64,000 bases of DNA, from contig JAUQWM010000071.1 in assembly GCA_030835125.1 (NCBI GenBank), positions 1 to 64,000 on the forward strand, given 5' to 3'. Source of the stretch: Gemmatimonadaceae bacterium. Its GTDB lineage: Bacteria > Gemmatimonadota > Gemmatimonadetes > Gemmatimonadales > Gemmatimonadaceae. Both the position numbers and the translations under genes were made by a program. Below are positions 24,726 through 33,377 of this stretch, in pieces. The notes under the pieces are model-generated. The model saw nothing but the letters and a program-made list of their open reading frames with translations. It had not been told where the DNA came from and did no database searches. The number at the start of each line of letters is the position of its first letter. The stretch's first letter is position 1.

Positions 24726-24864
24726 GCCAGCGCACCTCGCCCCTCCCTCCGCTGGCGTCGACCGCCTCGATGGCGGCGCGCACGTCGCCGGATGACGGCG
24801 GTCGCGGCTCGGCGATCAACGGCGCCGAGCACCCTGCCGCAGGGCGGCGGGGGGGTCGCGACGC

Positions 24865-26103
24865 GTGACGACGCTCGACGAGCGCGCGCAGTTCATCACC
24901 GACTTCGCCAGGCGGCTCCACCTGGCGGGTGTCTCGGCGGCGAGACTCGAGGGCGCGGTGAGGATGACCGCGCATGCGATCGGCGTCGAGTGCGAGATCT
25001 GGTCGAGCCCGACCGGCATCCTCCTCTCCATGGCGGAAGCAGGTGACCCGCGCTCGATCCAGCATACGCGTGTCCTTCGCCTCGATCCTGCCGAGCCGAA
25101 CCTGTCGGACCTGGTGACGCTCGACGCTGTTGCGGAGGATGTCATTGCGCAGCGCGTGGGCATTGGTGAGGCGTCGCGCCGCCTGACCCAGCTCGACCAG
25201 CCGCCGGGCCGCGCGCAGTTGGCGTGGACGGTGATGGCTTTCGGCCTGGCGTCCGCGGCGGTGGCGGGCCTGTTACGGACCAGCTGGCTGGACATCGCCG
25301 TCGCCGGGGGACTTGGCCTCATCATCGGGAGCATCGCGGTCGAGGCGCGAACGCGCCCGCACCTGTCGGCGGCGTCGGAGGCGATTGCGGCGATCGTGGC
25401 CACGGTGCTGGCCGCCGCCTTCGCGCACTTCATCGCGCCGCTTTCGATCCAGACCGTGGTGATTTCCGCGCTGATCGTGCTGATGCCGGGCCTTTCGCTG
25501 ACGACCGCGGTCGCCGAGCTGGCGTCGAAGCAGCTGGTGACCGGGACGACGCGCTTCGCCGGCGCCATGGTCGTGCTGTTCAAGCTCACGTTCGGCAGCG
25601 TGGCGGGTGCCCAGATCGTGAGCGCGCTCGGGTGGGTGCCGCGCACGGCGCAGGCGGTCCAGCTTCCGGCGGCGATCGAGGTGGTCGCCACGCTGGCGGC
25701 GGCCTTCTCGTTCGCGATCCTGTTCCGCGCCTCACGGCGCGACGTGCCGCTGGTGGTGGGGAGCGCGGTGCTGGGTTACGTGCTGACCCGCGTCGGGAGC
25801 GCCTGGTTCGCGCAGACGGAGGGCGTCGCGTTTGCGGGCGCGGTCTTCTTTTCCAGCCTGGTGATGGCCGCGCTGGCGAATGTCTACGGTCGCGTGGCGG
25901 GGCGGCCCGGCACCATCGTGCGCCTGCCGGCGATCATGCTGCTGGTACCCGGGAGCGTGGGCTTCCGCGGCCTCGCCTCGCTGATGGAGCGGGACTACAC
26001 GTTAGGCCTGGAGACGGGGGTCGCCGTGCTGAGCGCGCTGGTGGCACTGATGGCGGGACTGCTGTTCGGGAGCGTGCTCGTGCCACCGAGAAGGTACTTG
26101 TAG
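24865..26103 (+). CDS. Threonine/serine exporter (ThrE) family membrane protein
   Basis: A 412-residue protein from a GTG start. A soluble N-terminal domain of about 115 residues (RLHLAGVSAARLE, ECEIWSSPTGILLSM) precedes about ten hydrophobic segments. The layout is that of single-chain ThrE proteins (DUF1212 plus ThrE_2). Known members export threonine and serine or short peptides. Placement after the amidohydrolases and before an OPT transporter gene suggests a role in balancing amino acid release. The stop is followed three bases later by heptad array D. Confidence 0.85.
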   Translation: MTTLDERAQFITDFARRLHLAGVSAARLEGAVRMTAHAIGVECEIWSSPTGILLSMAEAGDPRSIQHTRVLRLDPAEPNLSDLVTLDAVAEDVIAQRVGIGEASRRLTQLDQPPGRAQLAWTVMAFGLASAAVAGLLRTSWLDIAVAGGLGLIIGSIAVEARTRPHLSAASEAIAAIVATVLAAAFAHFIAPLSIQTVVISALIVLMPGLSLTTAVAELASKQLVTGTTRFAGAMVVLFKLTFGSVAGAQIVSALGWVPRTAQAVQLPAAIEVVATLAAAFSFAILFRASRRDVPLVVGSAVLGYVLTRVGSAWFAQTEGVAFAGAVFFSSLVMAALANVYGRVAGRPGTIVRLPAIMLLVPGSVGFRGLASLMERDYTLGLETGVAVLSALVALMAGLLFGSVLVPPRRYL

Positions 26104-26106
26104 AGT

Positions 26107-26274
26107 GCAGAGCGAGCAGAGTGCAGAGTGCAGAGTGCAGAGTGCAGAGTGCAGAGTGCAGATTGCAGAGGGGCAACGAAGCACTCATGTCGAGGGACGG
26201 GCAGAGAACGCGTGACACAACCCCCTCTGCAATCCGCAATCTGCACTCTGCAATCTGCACTCTGCTCGCTCTGC
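26107..26274. repeat. Heptad array D: inverted pair between convergent genes
   Basis: The left arm (26107-26173) is two variant units, six GTGCAGA, one TTGCAGA, then GGGG. The right arm (26221-26274) is the inverse: the same two leading units, then GTGCAGA, TTGCAGA, GTGCAGA, TTGCGGA, TTGCAGA and GGGG. The left arm starts three bases after the TAG of thrE; the right arm starts two bases after the TAG of the OPT gene. A loop of about 47 bp separates them. It could act as a bidirectional transcription end signal. Confidence 0.85.
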
Positions 26275-26276
26275 CG

Positions 26277-28259
26277 CTACAACAACACGTTCACGATCGC
26301 GTTCCCGATGCCCACCAGCGCGGCGCCTGAGATCAACCCGGCGCAGATCGATTCGTAGCCGTCGACCCAGATCGCGTGCGCGCGTGAGCCCGGTGCCGGC
26401 TTTTTCCGGGCCATCCACCAGAAGATCATGGCGCCGACCCACATCGCGAGGCACGATTCGGGCGGGAGCACCACGCCCAGTCCGATCGACACCGCCGAGA
26501 GCGGGAACGCACCCTTCGACCTGATCCGGGCGAGCTCAAAGACGAGCGCGAGGATCGCGGCGACGATCATCGAGATCACGGCTGATGTCGGCAGCTGGCT
26601 CAGTCCATTGGTGATCAGGTCTGCCACGCCCTTCCACTGCATCGCCGCCGGCATCGCGAATTGCTCCGACACGATCGTGGTGGTCGAGCGGACCCCATCG
26701 GCACCAGGCGGCAGGAAGAGCAGGAAGAAGAGCGGAACCGTGGCGATGGAGCCGGCCAGGATGCCGATGACGTGACCGATCGCCTGCTGCCGCGGCTTGG
26801 CGCCGAGCATGTACCCGGGCTTGATGTCCGACAGCAGGTTCGAGGCGTTTGACGAGATCTCCGCCGTCATCGTGGCCGGGATCAGGTTGGTCGCCGGGTT
26901 CACCCGATCGATCGCGCCCATCGTGAACTGCGTGATCTTCGACAGCGCGCCGGTTGGCGTCCACGACGTCAGCGCCATCGAGTTCGTCGAGATGATCGTC
27001 AGCACGAAGATGAGCGGCAGCGAGACCAGCGCCAGGAACCACGACACGCCGAAGAACACGTGCGTGAGCGCCGCGCCCACCACGCACAGGACCGGCACGC
27101 CGATGAACGAGATCCAGAGCGGCAGCTCGATGTGCCGCAGCGGATCCGCGCCCCCGGGCGCCGTCTTCTTCGCCTTCAGTGCCGCGAACGCCTTCGTGAT
27201 CAGCTCCGGCTTGGCGAAGAGTCCCACCAGCGACCCCACCACCATCATCGTCACGCCCCACCAGAGCGCCCACTGGTTCACGATCTCGGCCCGCGAGATC
27301 GCCACCAGCGCACCGTTGGGCGCCGTGTACGAGGCGATGTCCCCCCGCTGGATCATGATCGGCGCCAGCACCGCAAAGTTCACCAGCGCGCCGAGCAGCA
27401 CGCTCGTCGCCACCTTGATGCCCATCAGGCCACCGATCCCGAGCATCGCGGCATCGAGGGTGAGCCGCAGGCCAAGCTGGCGGATATCCGTCCCCAGGAT
27501 CCTGGGGATCCAGAGGTTCATCCGGGCGGCGGCATCGTAGTAGTACGTGTCGAAGCGCTCCATCCAGTGCCAGGGCTCCGTCATCCCCGCCCACCGGTCC
27601 ATGCGCAGGATCCTGAACTGCAGCAGCCGCATCCAGCCGTCGCTGGAGATGAACTGGTAGAATCCCGTGGCGGCCGCCGTGACGCCGAGCAGCCTGGCCT
27701 TGAACATCCCCGCCGCGGCCTCGCCCGTGTACAGTGCGTCGAGGACGACGCCGGCGGCGCGTCCCTCCGGGAACGGGAGCTGGTCCTCGTTGATGAAACG
27801 ACGCTTCATGGGGAACGCGACCAGTACCCCGATGCACGAGATGCACGTGTTCCACAGCATCAGCTGCCACCACGGCACGATGTTCGTGGTGACCATCATG
27901 TACGCCGCCATCCCCGACGTGATGGGCGTGACCATGTAGCCGGCCGCCGTGGCGATCGACTGCGTGCAGTTGTTCTCGAGGATGGTGAAATCGTCGATGA
28001 TCCCCGACTGCGACATGATCCGGAACATCGCGAACGCGAGGATCACCGACGTCAGCCCCACCCCGATGGTGATGCCGGTCTTGCCGGCGATGTACAGCGC
28101 CGTGGCCGACAGCACACCGCCCAGCAGGAACCCGGTGATCGCCGCCCGCACGGTGAGCTGCGGCATGTCACCCCGGTACACGTTCTCGAACCACCACTGG
28201 TCCTTCTGGAGGCGCGACCAGGAGGCGACCTGTTCCTCGCTCAGCTGCTTGATGGCCAT
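26277..28259 (-). CDS. OPT-family oligopeptide transporter
   Basis: About 660 residues; start put at the internal ATG at 28259 (MAIKQLSEEQ), though the frame extends to 28268. The N-terminal block RAAITGFLLGGVLSATALY and the following ENNCTQSIATAAGYM region, plus QLPFPEGRAAG near 165-175, are OPT-family signatures. The rest is about a dozen hydrophobic segments. OPT proteins take up oligopeptides or metal chelates by proton coupling. Beside peptidase and D-aminoacylase genes, peptide import is the simplest role. It is convergent with thrE. Confidence 0.88.
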   Translation of the reverse strand: MAIKQLSEEQVASWSRLQKDQWWFENVYRGDMPQLTVRAAITGFLLGGVLSATALYIAGKTGITIGVGLTSVILAFAMFRIMSQSGIIDDFTILENNCTQSIATAAGYMVTPITSGMAAYMMVTTNIVPWWQLMLWNTCISCIGVLVAFPMKRRFINEDQLPFPEGRAAGVVLDALYTGEAAAGMFKARLLGVTAAATGFYQFISSDGWMRLLQFRILRMDRWAGMTEPWHWMERFDTYYYDAAARMNLWIPRILGTDIRQLGLRLTLDAAMLGIGGLMGIKVATSVLLGALVNFAVLAPIMIQRGDIASYTAPNGALVAISRAEIVNQWALWWGVTMMVVGSLVGLFAKPELITKAFAALKAKKTAPGGADPLRHIELPLWISFIGVPVLCVVGAALTHVFFGVSWFLALVSLPLIFVLTIISTNSMALTSWTPTGALSKITQFTMGAIDRVNPATNLIPATMTAEISSNASNLLSDIKPGYMLGAKPRQQAIGHVIGILAGSIATVPLFFLLFLPPGADGVRSTTTIVSEQFAMPAAMQWKGVADLITNGLSQLPTSAVISMIVAAILALVFELARIRSKGAFPLSAVSIGLGVVLPPESCLAMWVGAMIFWWMARKKPAPGSRAHAIWVDGYESICAGLISGAALVGIGNAIVNVLL

Positions 28260-28415
28260 GGTCGGCACCAGAAGGGGGATCCCTGACGAACCCGATGGAG
28301 CGCGCCAATCGTCGCTGGCGGACGGGGCCTTCGCAAGCCGGCGCGGGTGACACGATGCCAGATTTCCCGGGACACCGGTCCGATCCCGTGTGCGTCGACC
28401 ATCACCCCCTCCATC

Positions 28416-29465
28416 GTGGAACTGGGCATCTATACCTTCGCGGAGAACTCACCCGACCCCGCCACGGGGGCCGTGATCACGGCCGAGCAGCGGCTGCGCA
28501 ACCTCATGGAAGAGGTCGAACTGGCGGACCAGGTGGGGCTGGACGTGTTCGGTGTCGGGGAGCACCACCGGCCCGACTTCGTCGTCTCCACGCCGGCGGT
28601 GGTCCTCGCCGCCGCCGCCATGCGGACGCGGCGCATCCGCCTGACGAGTGCCGTGAGCGTGCTGAGCTCCGACGACCCCGTGCGGGTCTTCCAGGAATTC
28701 GCGACCCTGGACCTGCTCTCGGGCGGGCGGGCCGAGATCATGGCCGGGCGCGGCTCGTTCGTCGAGTCGTATCCGCTGTTCGGCTACGCCCTCGACGACT
28801 ACGACGCGCTGTTCGCCGAGAAACTGGACCTGCTGCTCGCGCTCCGGACGTCGACCCACGTGACCTGGCGCGGACGACACCGCGCGCCGATCGACAACCG
28901 CGGCGTGTATCCCCGTCCGGTGCAGGACCCGTTGCCGGTCTGGATCGCCGTGGGCGGCACGCCGGCCTCGGTCGTCCGCGCCGGCACGCTCGGCCTCCCG
29001 CTGGCCGTGGCGATCATCGGCGGGACGCCGGTGCACTTCCGGGACCTGGTGGCGCTGTACCGCGACGCCGGCCGGGACGCCGGACATGGCCCGGACGTCC
29101 TGAAGGTGAGCATCAACTCGCACGGCTTCATCGCCGACACGTCTCGTCAGGCAGGCGACGATGCGTGGCCGCCGTACCTGGACACGATGGGGCGCATCGG
29201 GCGCGAGCGCGGATGGCCGCCTCCGTCGCGCGACCGGTACGAGGCGGAGCGATCCCCGCGGGGTGCGCTGCTCGTCGGCGACCCCCAGGAAGTGGTGGAC
29301 AAGATCCTGTGGGAGCACGAGCTGTTCCGCCTCGATCGCTTCCTCATCCAGTTCAGCGTCGGGTCGATGCCGCACGCGAAAATGATGCGGTGCATCGAGC
29401 TGTTCGGGACCGCCGTGGCGCCGGCGGTGCGCAAGGCGCTCGACCCGGGATCGGGAACCGGCTGA
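28416..29465 (+). CDS. LLM-class flavin-dependent oxidoreductase
   Basis: The frame is open from 28347, but homologous proteins begin at (M)ELGIYTFAE, which points to the GTG at 28416; 349 residues result. Bacterial luciferase-like TIM-barrel motifs are [54 protein letters not shown] and [12 protein letters not shown]. The SYPLFG subgroup is widespread and usually annotated as a putative oxidoreductase. It would use FMN or F420; the substrate is unknown. It is divergent from the OPT gene. Confidence 0.82.
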   Translation: MELGIYTFAENSPDPATGAVITAEQRLRNLMEEVELADQVGLDVFGVGEHHRPDFVVSTPAVVLAAAAMRTRRIRLTSAVSVLSSDDPVRVFQEFATLDLLSGGRAEIMAGRGSFVESYPLFGYALDDYDALFAEKLDLLLALRTSTHVTWRGRHRAPIDNRGVYPRPVQDPLPVWIAVGGTPASVVRAGTLGLPLAVAIIGGTPVHFRDLVALYRDAGRDAGHGPDVLKVSINSHGFIADTSRQAGDDAWPPYLDTMGRIGRERGWPPPSRDRYEAERSPRGALLVGDPQEVVDKILWEHELFRLDRFLIQFSVGSMPHAKMMRCIELFGTAVAPAVRKALDPGSGTG

Positions 29466-29565
29466 GCGCGCCGCGTGCCAGAATGGTGCCTTGCGGTGCC
29501 GGCCGCGAGGTTCATCTTCGTGCAGTCGGAGTCACCTGAACCCCGAGCTGTCGCGCGGAGAGGTC

Positions 29566-30186
29566 ATGCGAGCCCGCTTCGTCCTGCCCACATCCAGCCT
29601 CCTGCTGGTCGCCGCCGCTGCGGCCGGCGCCCAGGATCCCAAGCCGCGCCCGATGCCGCGCGGAGTCGTGCTGCAGGCGAGCACCGAGCGGTATCCCGTC
29701 GGCGGTTCCACGGTCGAGGAGATCACGGCTGCGCTGCGCGGCGCCCTCGGCGCGGAAGGCGGATTCATCGGCCATTACGCCGTGGGTTGGCGGTATTCGT
29801 ACCGGATGGGCGACGGGGTCAGCTCCAAGTCGGGTTGCCGCCTTGCCAACGTCCGCGTGGACATGCAGACGCGAGTCCGCGTGCCCGACTGGAAGGCATC
29901 GGCCGATGCGCCGCCGGAGGTGGCCGCCGCCTGGGAGGCGTTCACGACGTCGCTCGAGAACCACATCCGTGAGCACGAGAACATCGCCATCCGCACCGCC
30001 GGCGACTTCGTGCAGAAGCTGGAGCGGATGACCGACATGTCGTGCCGGCAGCTCTCGTCCGACGTGCAACGCGAGGCGCGGTCCAACACCGATCGGCTGC
30101 AGGAACGGCAGCGGAAGCTCGACCTCGACACGCGCGAGGGTTCGCAGGCCGGGGCCCGCTGGCCGCCGGTGCCGCCGGCGCCCTGA
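29566..30186 (+). CDS. Secreted DUF922-like putative zinc protease
   Basis: ATG at 29566 with GGAGAGG upstream. The 206-residue product has a signal peptide (FVLPTSSLLLVAAAAAGAQ). The region around GWRYSYRMGDG, CRLANVRVDM and SLENHIREHENIA fits DUF922. Family members carry a compact H-x(2)-E-H site, here His133/Glu136/His137. Cys91 and Cys161 may form a disulfide. The tail is Pro-rich (RWPPVPPAP). Protease activity is proposed for the family, not shown here. Confidence 0.7.
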   Translation: MRARFVLPTSSLLLVAAAAAGAQDPKPRPMPRGVVLQASTERYPVGGSTVEEITAALRGALGAEGGFIGHYAVGWRYSYRMGDGVSSKSGCRLANVRVDMQTRVRVPDWKASADAPPEVAAAWEAFTTSLENHIREHENIAIRTAGDFVQKLERMTDMSCRQLSSDVQREARSNTDRLQERQRKLDLDTREGSQAGARWPPVPPAP

Positions 30187-30192
30187 CGCGCG

Positions 30193-31389
30193 TCAGTCGC
30201 GCAGGAGGATGTCGGGGCTGACGTCGCTTACCGAGGTGAGGCCGGTGAGCGCGAGCGTCACCGAAAGCTCGCGCTGGAGCTGCGACAGGATGTGCCGCAC
30301 CCCGGCCTCGCCACGCGCCGCGAGCGCGTAGACCCACGCCCGCCCGATCATCACCGAGCGTGCGCCCAGCGCCAGGGCCTTCACGATGTCCTGGCCGGTG
30401 TGCACGCCGCCATCCATGAAGATGTCGATGCGGCCGCGGACCGCGTCGACGATCCGGGGCAGGGCCGAGATGGACGAGGGCGCGGAGTCGAGCTGGCGGC
30501 CACCATGGTTCGAGACCACGATGCCCTGGGCGCCGGCGTCGGCCGCCGCCACGGCGTCCCCGGCCTCGAGCACGCCCTTGATGATCAGCGTTCCCGGCCA
30601 CTCCGCGCGCAGCCACTCGATGTCCCTCCAGGTCACCGAGGGATCGAACTGCGCGTCGATCCAGGCGCGGAACTGCTGGATGTTGGCGGCGCCCGCCACG
30701 AGGGAGGCGAGGTTGCCGAAGACAAGCGGTCGGCCACCTAACGCGACGTCCGCCAGCCATCGCGGGTGCGCGGCGAAGTTGAGCGCGCTGCGCAGCCGTG
30801 CCCCCAGCGACAGGCCGCCGCCCATGCCGTTGCGGGTGTCGCGGTAGCGCGAACCCACGACCGCCAGGTCGACGGTGAACACCAGGGTCCCCACGCCGAC
30901 GGCGCGGGCCCGCTGCAGCAGGGCCCGCACGTGGCCCCGGTCGCGCATCATGTACAGCTGGAACCAGAAGTCGGCGTTCGTCGCCGCCCGCACTTCCTCG
31001 AGGGAGCAGAGGCCGACGGTCGAGAGGCAGAACGGCACGCCGGCGGCGGCGGCGGCGCGCGCGGCCTGGACCTCACCGCGCCGCCGCATCAGTCCCGCCA
31101 GGCCCACCGGCGCCAGCACGAGGGGCATCGACGCGTGCTGCCCGCAGAGGTCGATGCTGGTGTCGACCGTCGAGACGTCGCGCAGCACGCGCTGCCGGAG
31201 GTGAAACGTCGCGAAGTCGGCTCGATTGGCGGCCAGCGTCCGTTCGTCGACCGCACCGCCGTCGATGTAGTCGAAGAGCTGTCGGGGCAGGCGCGCTTCG
31301 GCGAGCCGGCGGTAGTCGGCGACCGTCGCCGGGGCGAGTCGGAGGGTGCCCATGGTGTCCGGGAGGGTGGAGGTCGGGATCGCAGCCAT
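30193..31389 (-). CDS. FMN-dependent alpha-hydroxy-acid dehydrogenase/oxidase
   Basis: About 398 residues from the ATG at 31389 (MAAIPTSTLP); an ATG at 31353 is possible and the frame is open further upstream. Features are the family start DYRRLAEARLPRQLFDYIDGG, FWFQLYMMRDRG, TVDLAVVGSRYRD, LIIKGVLEAGDA (FMN Lys), VVSNHGGRQLD (catalytic His) and DGGVHTGQDIVKALALGA. Relatives oxidise L-lactate, glycolate or mandelate. Without an adjacent lactate permease the substrate stays open. It follows the VTT gene on the same strand. Confidence 0.88.
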   Translation of the reverse strand: MAAIPTSTLPDTMGTLRLAPATVADYRRLAEARLPRQLFDYIDGGAVDERTLAANRADFATFHLRQRVLRDVSTVDTSIDLCGQHASMPLVLAPVGLAGLMRRRGEVQAARAAAAAGVPFCLSTVGLCSLEEVRAATNADFWFQLYMMRDRGHVRALLQRARAVGVGTLVFTVDLAVVGSRYRDTRNGMGGGLSLGARLRSALNFAAHPRWLADVALGGRPLVFGNLASLVAGAANIQQFRAWIDAQFDPSVTWRDIEWLRAEWPGTLIIKGVLEAGDAVAAADAGAQGIVVSNHGGRQLDSAPSSISALPRIVDAVRGRIDIFMDGGVHTGQDIVKALALGARSVMIGRAWVYALAARGEAGVRHILSQLQRELSVTLALTGLTSVSDVSPDILLRD

Positions 31390-31420
31390 ACTACGCCGGC
31401 GCCCCCCGCCCGTCCACGCG

Positions 31421-32107
31421 TCAGGGCGTCGCCGGTCTCCGGGCCAGCTGCCCCCGCCAGGCGCGTCCCAGCAGGAGCGCCGCCAGCAGGGCCAGCGCAC
31501 CTAACGACACCAGGAGCCCCAGCCGTCGCGAGACGAAGCCGACTCCGAGGAGCATGGTGCCGATGGCGTAGGGCAGCTCGGCGATGGCCAGCGCCAGCAG
31601 GTACCGCCCGAGGGGATAGTGGATGAGTCCGAGCACGTAGCCGGGGATCTCCGACGGCAGGGCGAGCTGGAAGAGGACGATCGACCCGAACGAGGTGTGG
31701 AGCCGCACCTGTCGCTCGTAGGACGCGAAGGACTTGCCCGGGGCTGCCCAGCGCAGGGCGCGTCGCCCGAAGTGGTACGCCACCGCGTACGACAGCAGGC
31801 CGCCGAGCATCCAGCCGGTCCAGAGGAGGGCGACCGATGCCAGCGGCCCCCAGGCGTAGACGGCGGGAGGAACCAGCACCGCGCTCGAGAAAAAGGCGAG
31901 CATGGCCGACAGCGCCGAGAGGACCACGAAGAGCAGGGGTCCCGCCACGTGATGCTCCTGCATGATCGCTTTCGTTGCCTCGAAGACCCGGATCGCGGTC
32001 TGGTGCACCGGGTCCGACCACGCGAGGACCACAAGCCCGGCCACCAGCACCACCAGGAAGATGGCGCGCAGGCGATGGACCGGTGGGCGATCGTCGAGGG
32101 TCGTCAT
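31421..32107 (-). CDS. VTT/DedA-superfamily (TVP38-like) membrane protein
   Basis: A 228-residue membrane protein with five or six hydrophobic segments. The VTT-domain landmarks are present: FFSSAVLVPPAVYAWG, GWMLGGLLSYAVAYHFGRR and the amphipathic SEIPGYVLGLIHYPLGRYLLALAIAE split around a re-entrant loop. DedA/TVP38 proteins include undecaprenyl-phosphate and lipid flippases and affect membrane homeostasis. It is upstream of the lactate-oxidase-type gene on the same strand, with 31 bp between them. Confidence 0.78.
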   Translation of the reverse strand: MTTLDDRPPVHRLRAIFLVVLVAGLVVLAWSDPVHQTAIRVFEATKAIMQEHHVAGPLLFVVLSALSAMLAFFSSAVLVPPAVYAWGPLASVALLWTGWMLGGLLSYAVAYHFGRRALRWAAPGKSFASYERQVRLHTSFGSIVLFQLALPSEIPGYVLGLIHYPLGRYLLALAIAELPYAIGTMLLGVGFVSRRLGLLVSLGALALLAALLLGRAWRGQLARRPATP

Positions 32108-32214
32108 GAGGACGCCTCACGTTATCGCCCGCGGACCGCGCCGCCAGTGGGCCGCGGTGAGGCACGTGTCTGGCGCCGGGCAGGTGCGCAGCGGTATCGT
32201 CCCGCCCGACACCG

Positions 32215-32760
32215 ATGATCCAGGTCACGAGGACTTACGCGGCTGTGCCGACCGACGATTGGTCGGCCGGCGTGCATCGCGTCCTGAAGGACGCCGGCGT
32301 ACGAATGGTGGGCGTCGTCCCCGACGCCGGCCTGGCCCGCCTGATCACGTTCTGCGAAGCGGACCGGTCCATGCGCCTCGTCAGGCTCACGACCGAGGAG
32401 GAAGGCGTCGGCCTGCTGGCCGGCGCCTGGCTGGGGAACCAGCGAGGCGTGCTGCTGATGCAGAGCAGCGGCACCGGCAATTGCGTCAACATGCTGTCGA
32501 TCGCCACGGCGTGCCGCTTCCCGGTGGTCATGCTGGTCACGATGCGCGGCGAACCGGGCGAGTCCAACCCCGCCCAGGTGCCGATGGGGAGCGCGACCCA
32601 GGCGGTGCTCGAGGCGATGGGAGTGCGCGTATCCCGGGCGTCGTCGGCGGCGGCGGTCCCCACGCTGGTGGCCGCCGCGCTGGATCGCGCCTACGACACC
32701 GAGTCGCCCGAAGCGGTGCTCGTCGCGCAGCACGTGCTCGGGTTCAAGGCGTTCAAGTGA
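32215..32760 (+). CDS. TPP-dependent decarboxylase, alpha (PYR-type) subunit, ComD-like
   Basis: A 181-residue protein with the N-terminal pyrimidine-binding fold of TPP enzymes. The cofactor-activating Glu lies in RLTTEEEGVGLLAGAWLG, followed by QSSGTGNCVNML and the RGEPGESNPAQ loop. Splitting of the PYR and PP domains into separate small genes occurs in sulfopyruvate decarboxylase (ComD/ComE) and phosphonopyruvate decarboxylase relatives. The next gene encodes the PP partner and overlaps by four bases. Coenzyme M biosynthesis is not implied; no other com genes are seen. Confidence 0.78.
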   Translation: MIQVTRTYAAVPTDDWSAGVHRVLKDAGVRMVGVVPDAGLARLITFCEADRSMRLVRLTTEEEGVGLLAGAWLGNQRGVLLMQSSGTGNCVNMLSIATACRFPVVMLVTMRGEPGESNPAQVPMGSATQAVLEAMGVRVSRASSAAAVPTLVAAALDRAYDTESPEAVLVAQHVLGFKAFK

Positions 32761-33377
32761 GCCGCGGAACGCTCGACCGGCGCGCGGTCGTGGGTCGCCT
32801 GCTGGCCGGGCGCGGCGACCTGCTGGTGGTGGCCGGACTCGGGGCGCCCGCGTGGGACATCACTGCCGCGGGCGACCACCCGCTGTCCTTTCCCCTGTGG
32901 GGCGGAATGGGCGGCGCCGCGATGATGGGACTGGGCCTGGCGCTTGCGCAGCCGCGCCGACGGGTGCTGGTCGTCACCGGCGACGGCGAGATGCTCATGG
33001 GCCTTGGCTCCCTGGCGACGATCGCGGTCCAGCGGCCTCGCAACCTGTCGATCGTGGTCCTCGACAACGAACGCTACGGCGAGACGGGCATGCAGCGGAC
33101 CCACACCGCCCATGGGGTCGACCTGGCCGGGATCGCCAGGGCCGCCGGGTTCCCCCGCGCCCTGAGGATCGCCACCATGACCGGGGTCTCGCGACTGACG
33201 CGGCTCGTGCACGACGGCACGGGGCCGGTCTTCGCCCAGGTGAAGGTGTCACCGGCCAGGGCGCCGCTCGTGCTTCCCCCGAAGGACGGGGAACGCCTGA
33301 AGCAGCGCTTCCGCGACGCCCTGCGCGCCGGCCGCGGACCTAACGCGGCCAGCCGTCCTGCGGCAGGCCCGTCGTGA
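32757..33377 (+). CDS. TPP-dependent decarboxylase, beta (PP-type) subunit, ComE-like
   Basis: A 206-residue protein from a GTG overlapping the alpha-subunit stop. The TPP/Mg site is clear: VVTGDGEMLMGLGSL, followed about 25 residues later by VVLDNERYGETG. GGMGGAAMMGLGLA is the usual helix before it. With the upstream gene it forms a two-subunit thiamine enzyme that would decarboxylate a 2-oxoacid such as sulfopyruvate or phosphonopyruvate; which one is open. Its 3' end overlaps the convergent amidohydrolase gene by 38 bp. Confidence 0.8.
   Translation: MSRGTLDRRAVVGRLLAGRGDLLVVAGLGAPAWDITAAGDHPLSFPLWGGMGGAAMMGLGLALAQPRRRVLVVTGDGEMLMGLGSLATIAVQRPRNLSIVVLDNERYGETGMQRTHTAHGVDLAGIARAAGFPRALRIATMTGVSRLTRLVHDGTGPVFAQVKVSPARAPLVLPPKDGERLKQRFRDALRAGRGPNAASRPAAGPS

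Noticed and set aside
26107-26274. CRISPR array
   Set aside because: The period is 7 bp with no spacers, and no cas genes are present.
26128-26358. Small ORFs reading the heptad arrays (peptides like CRVQSAECRLQ)
   Set aside because: The tandem DNA repeat yields open frames in several phases on both strands; no ribosome site or conservation argument. The same applies at 45121-45363 and 45654-46085.
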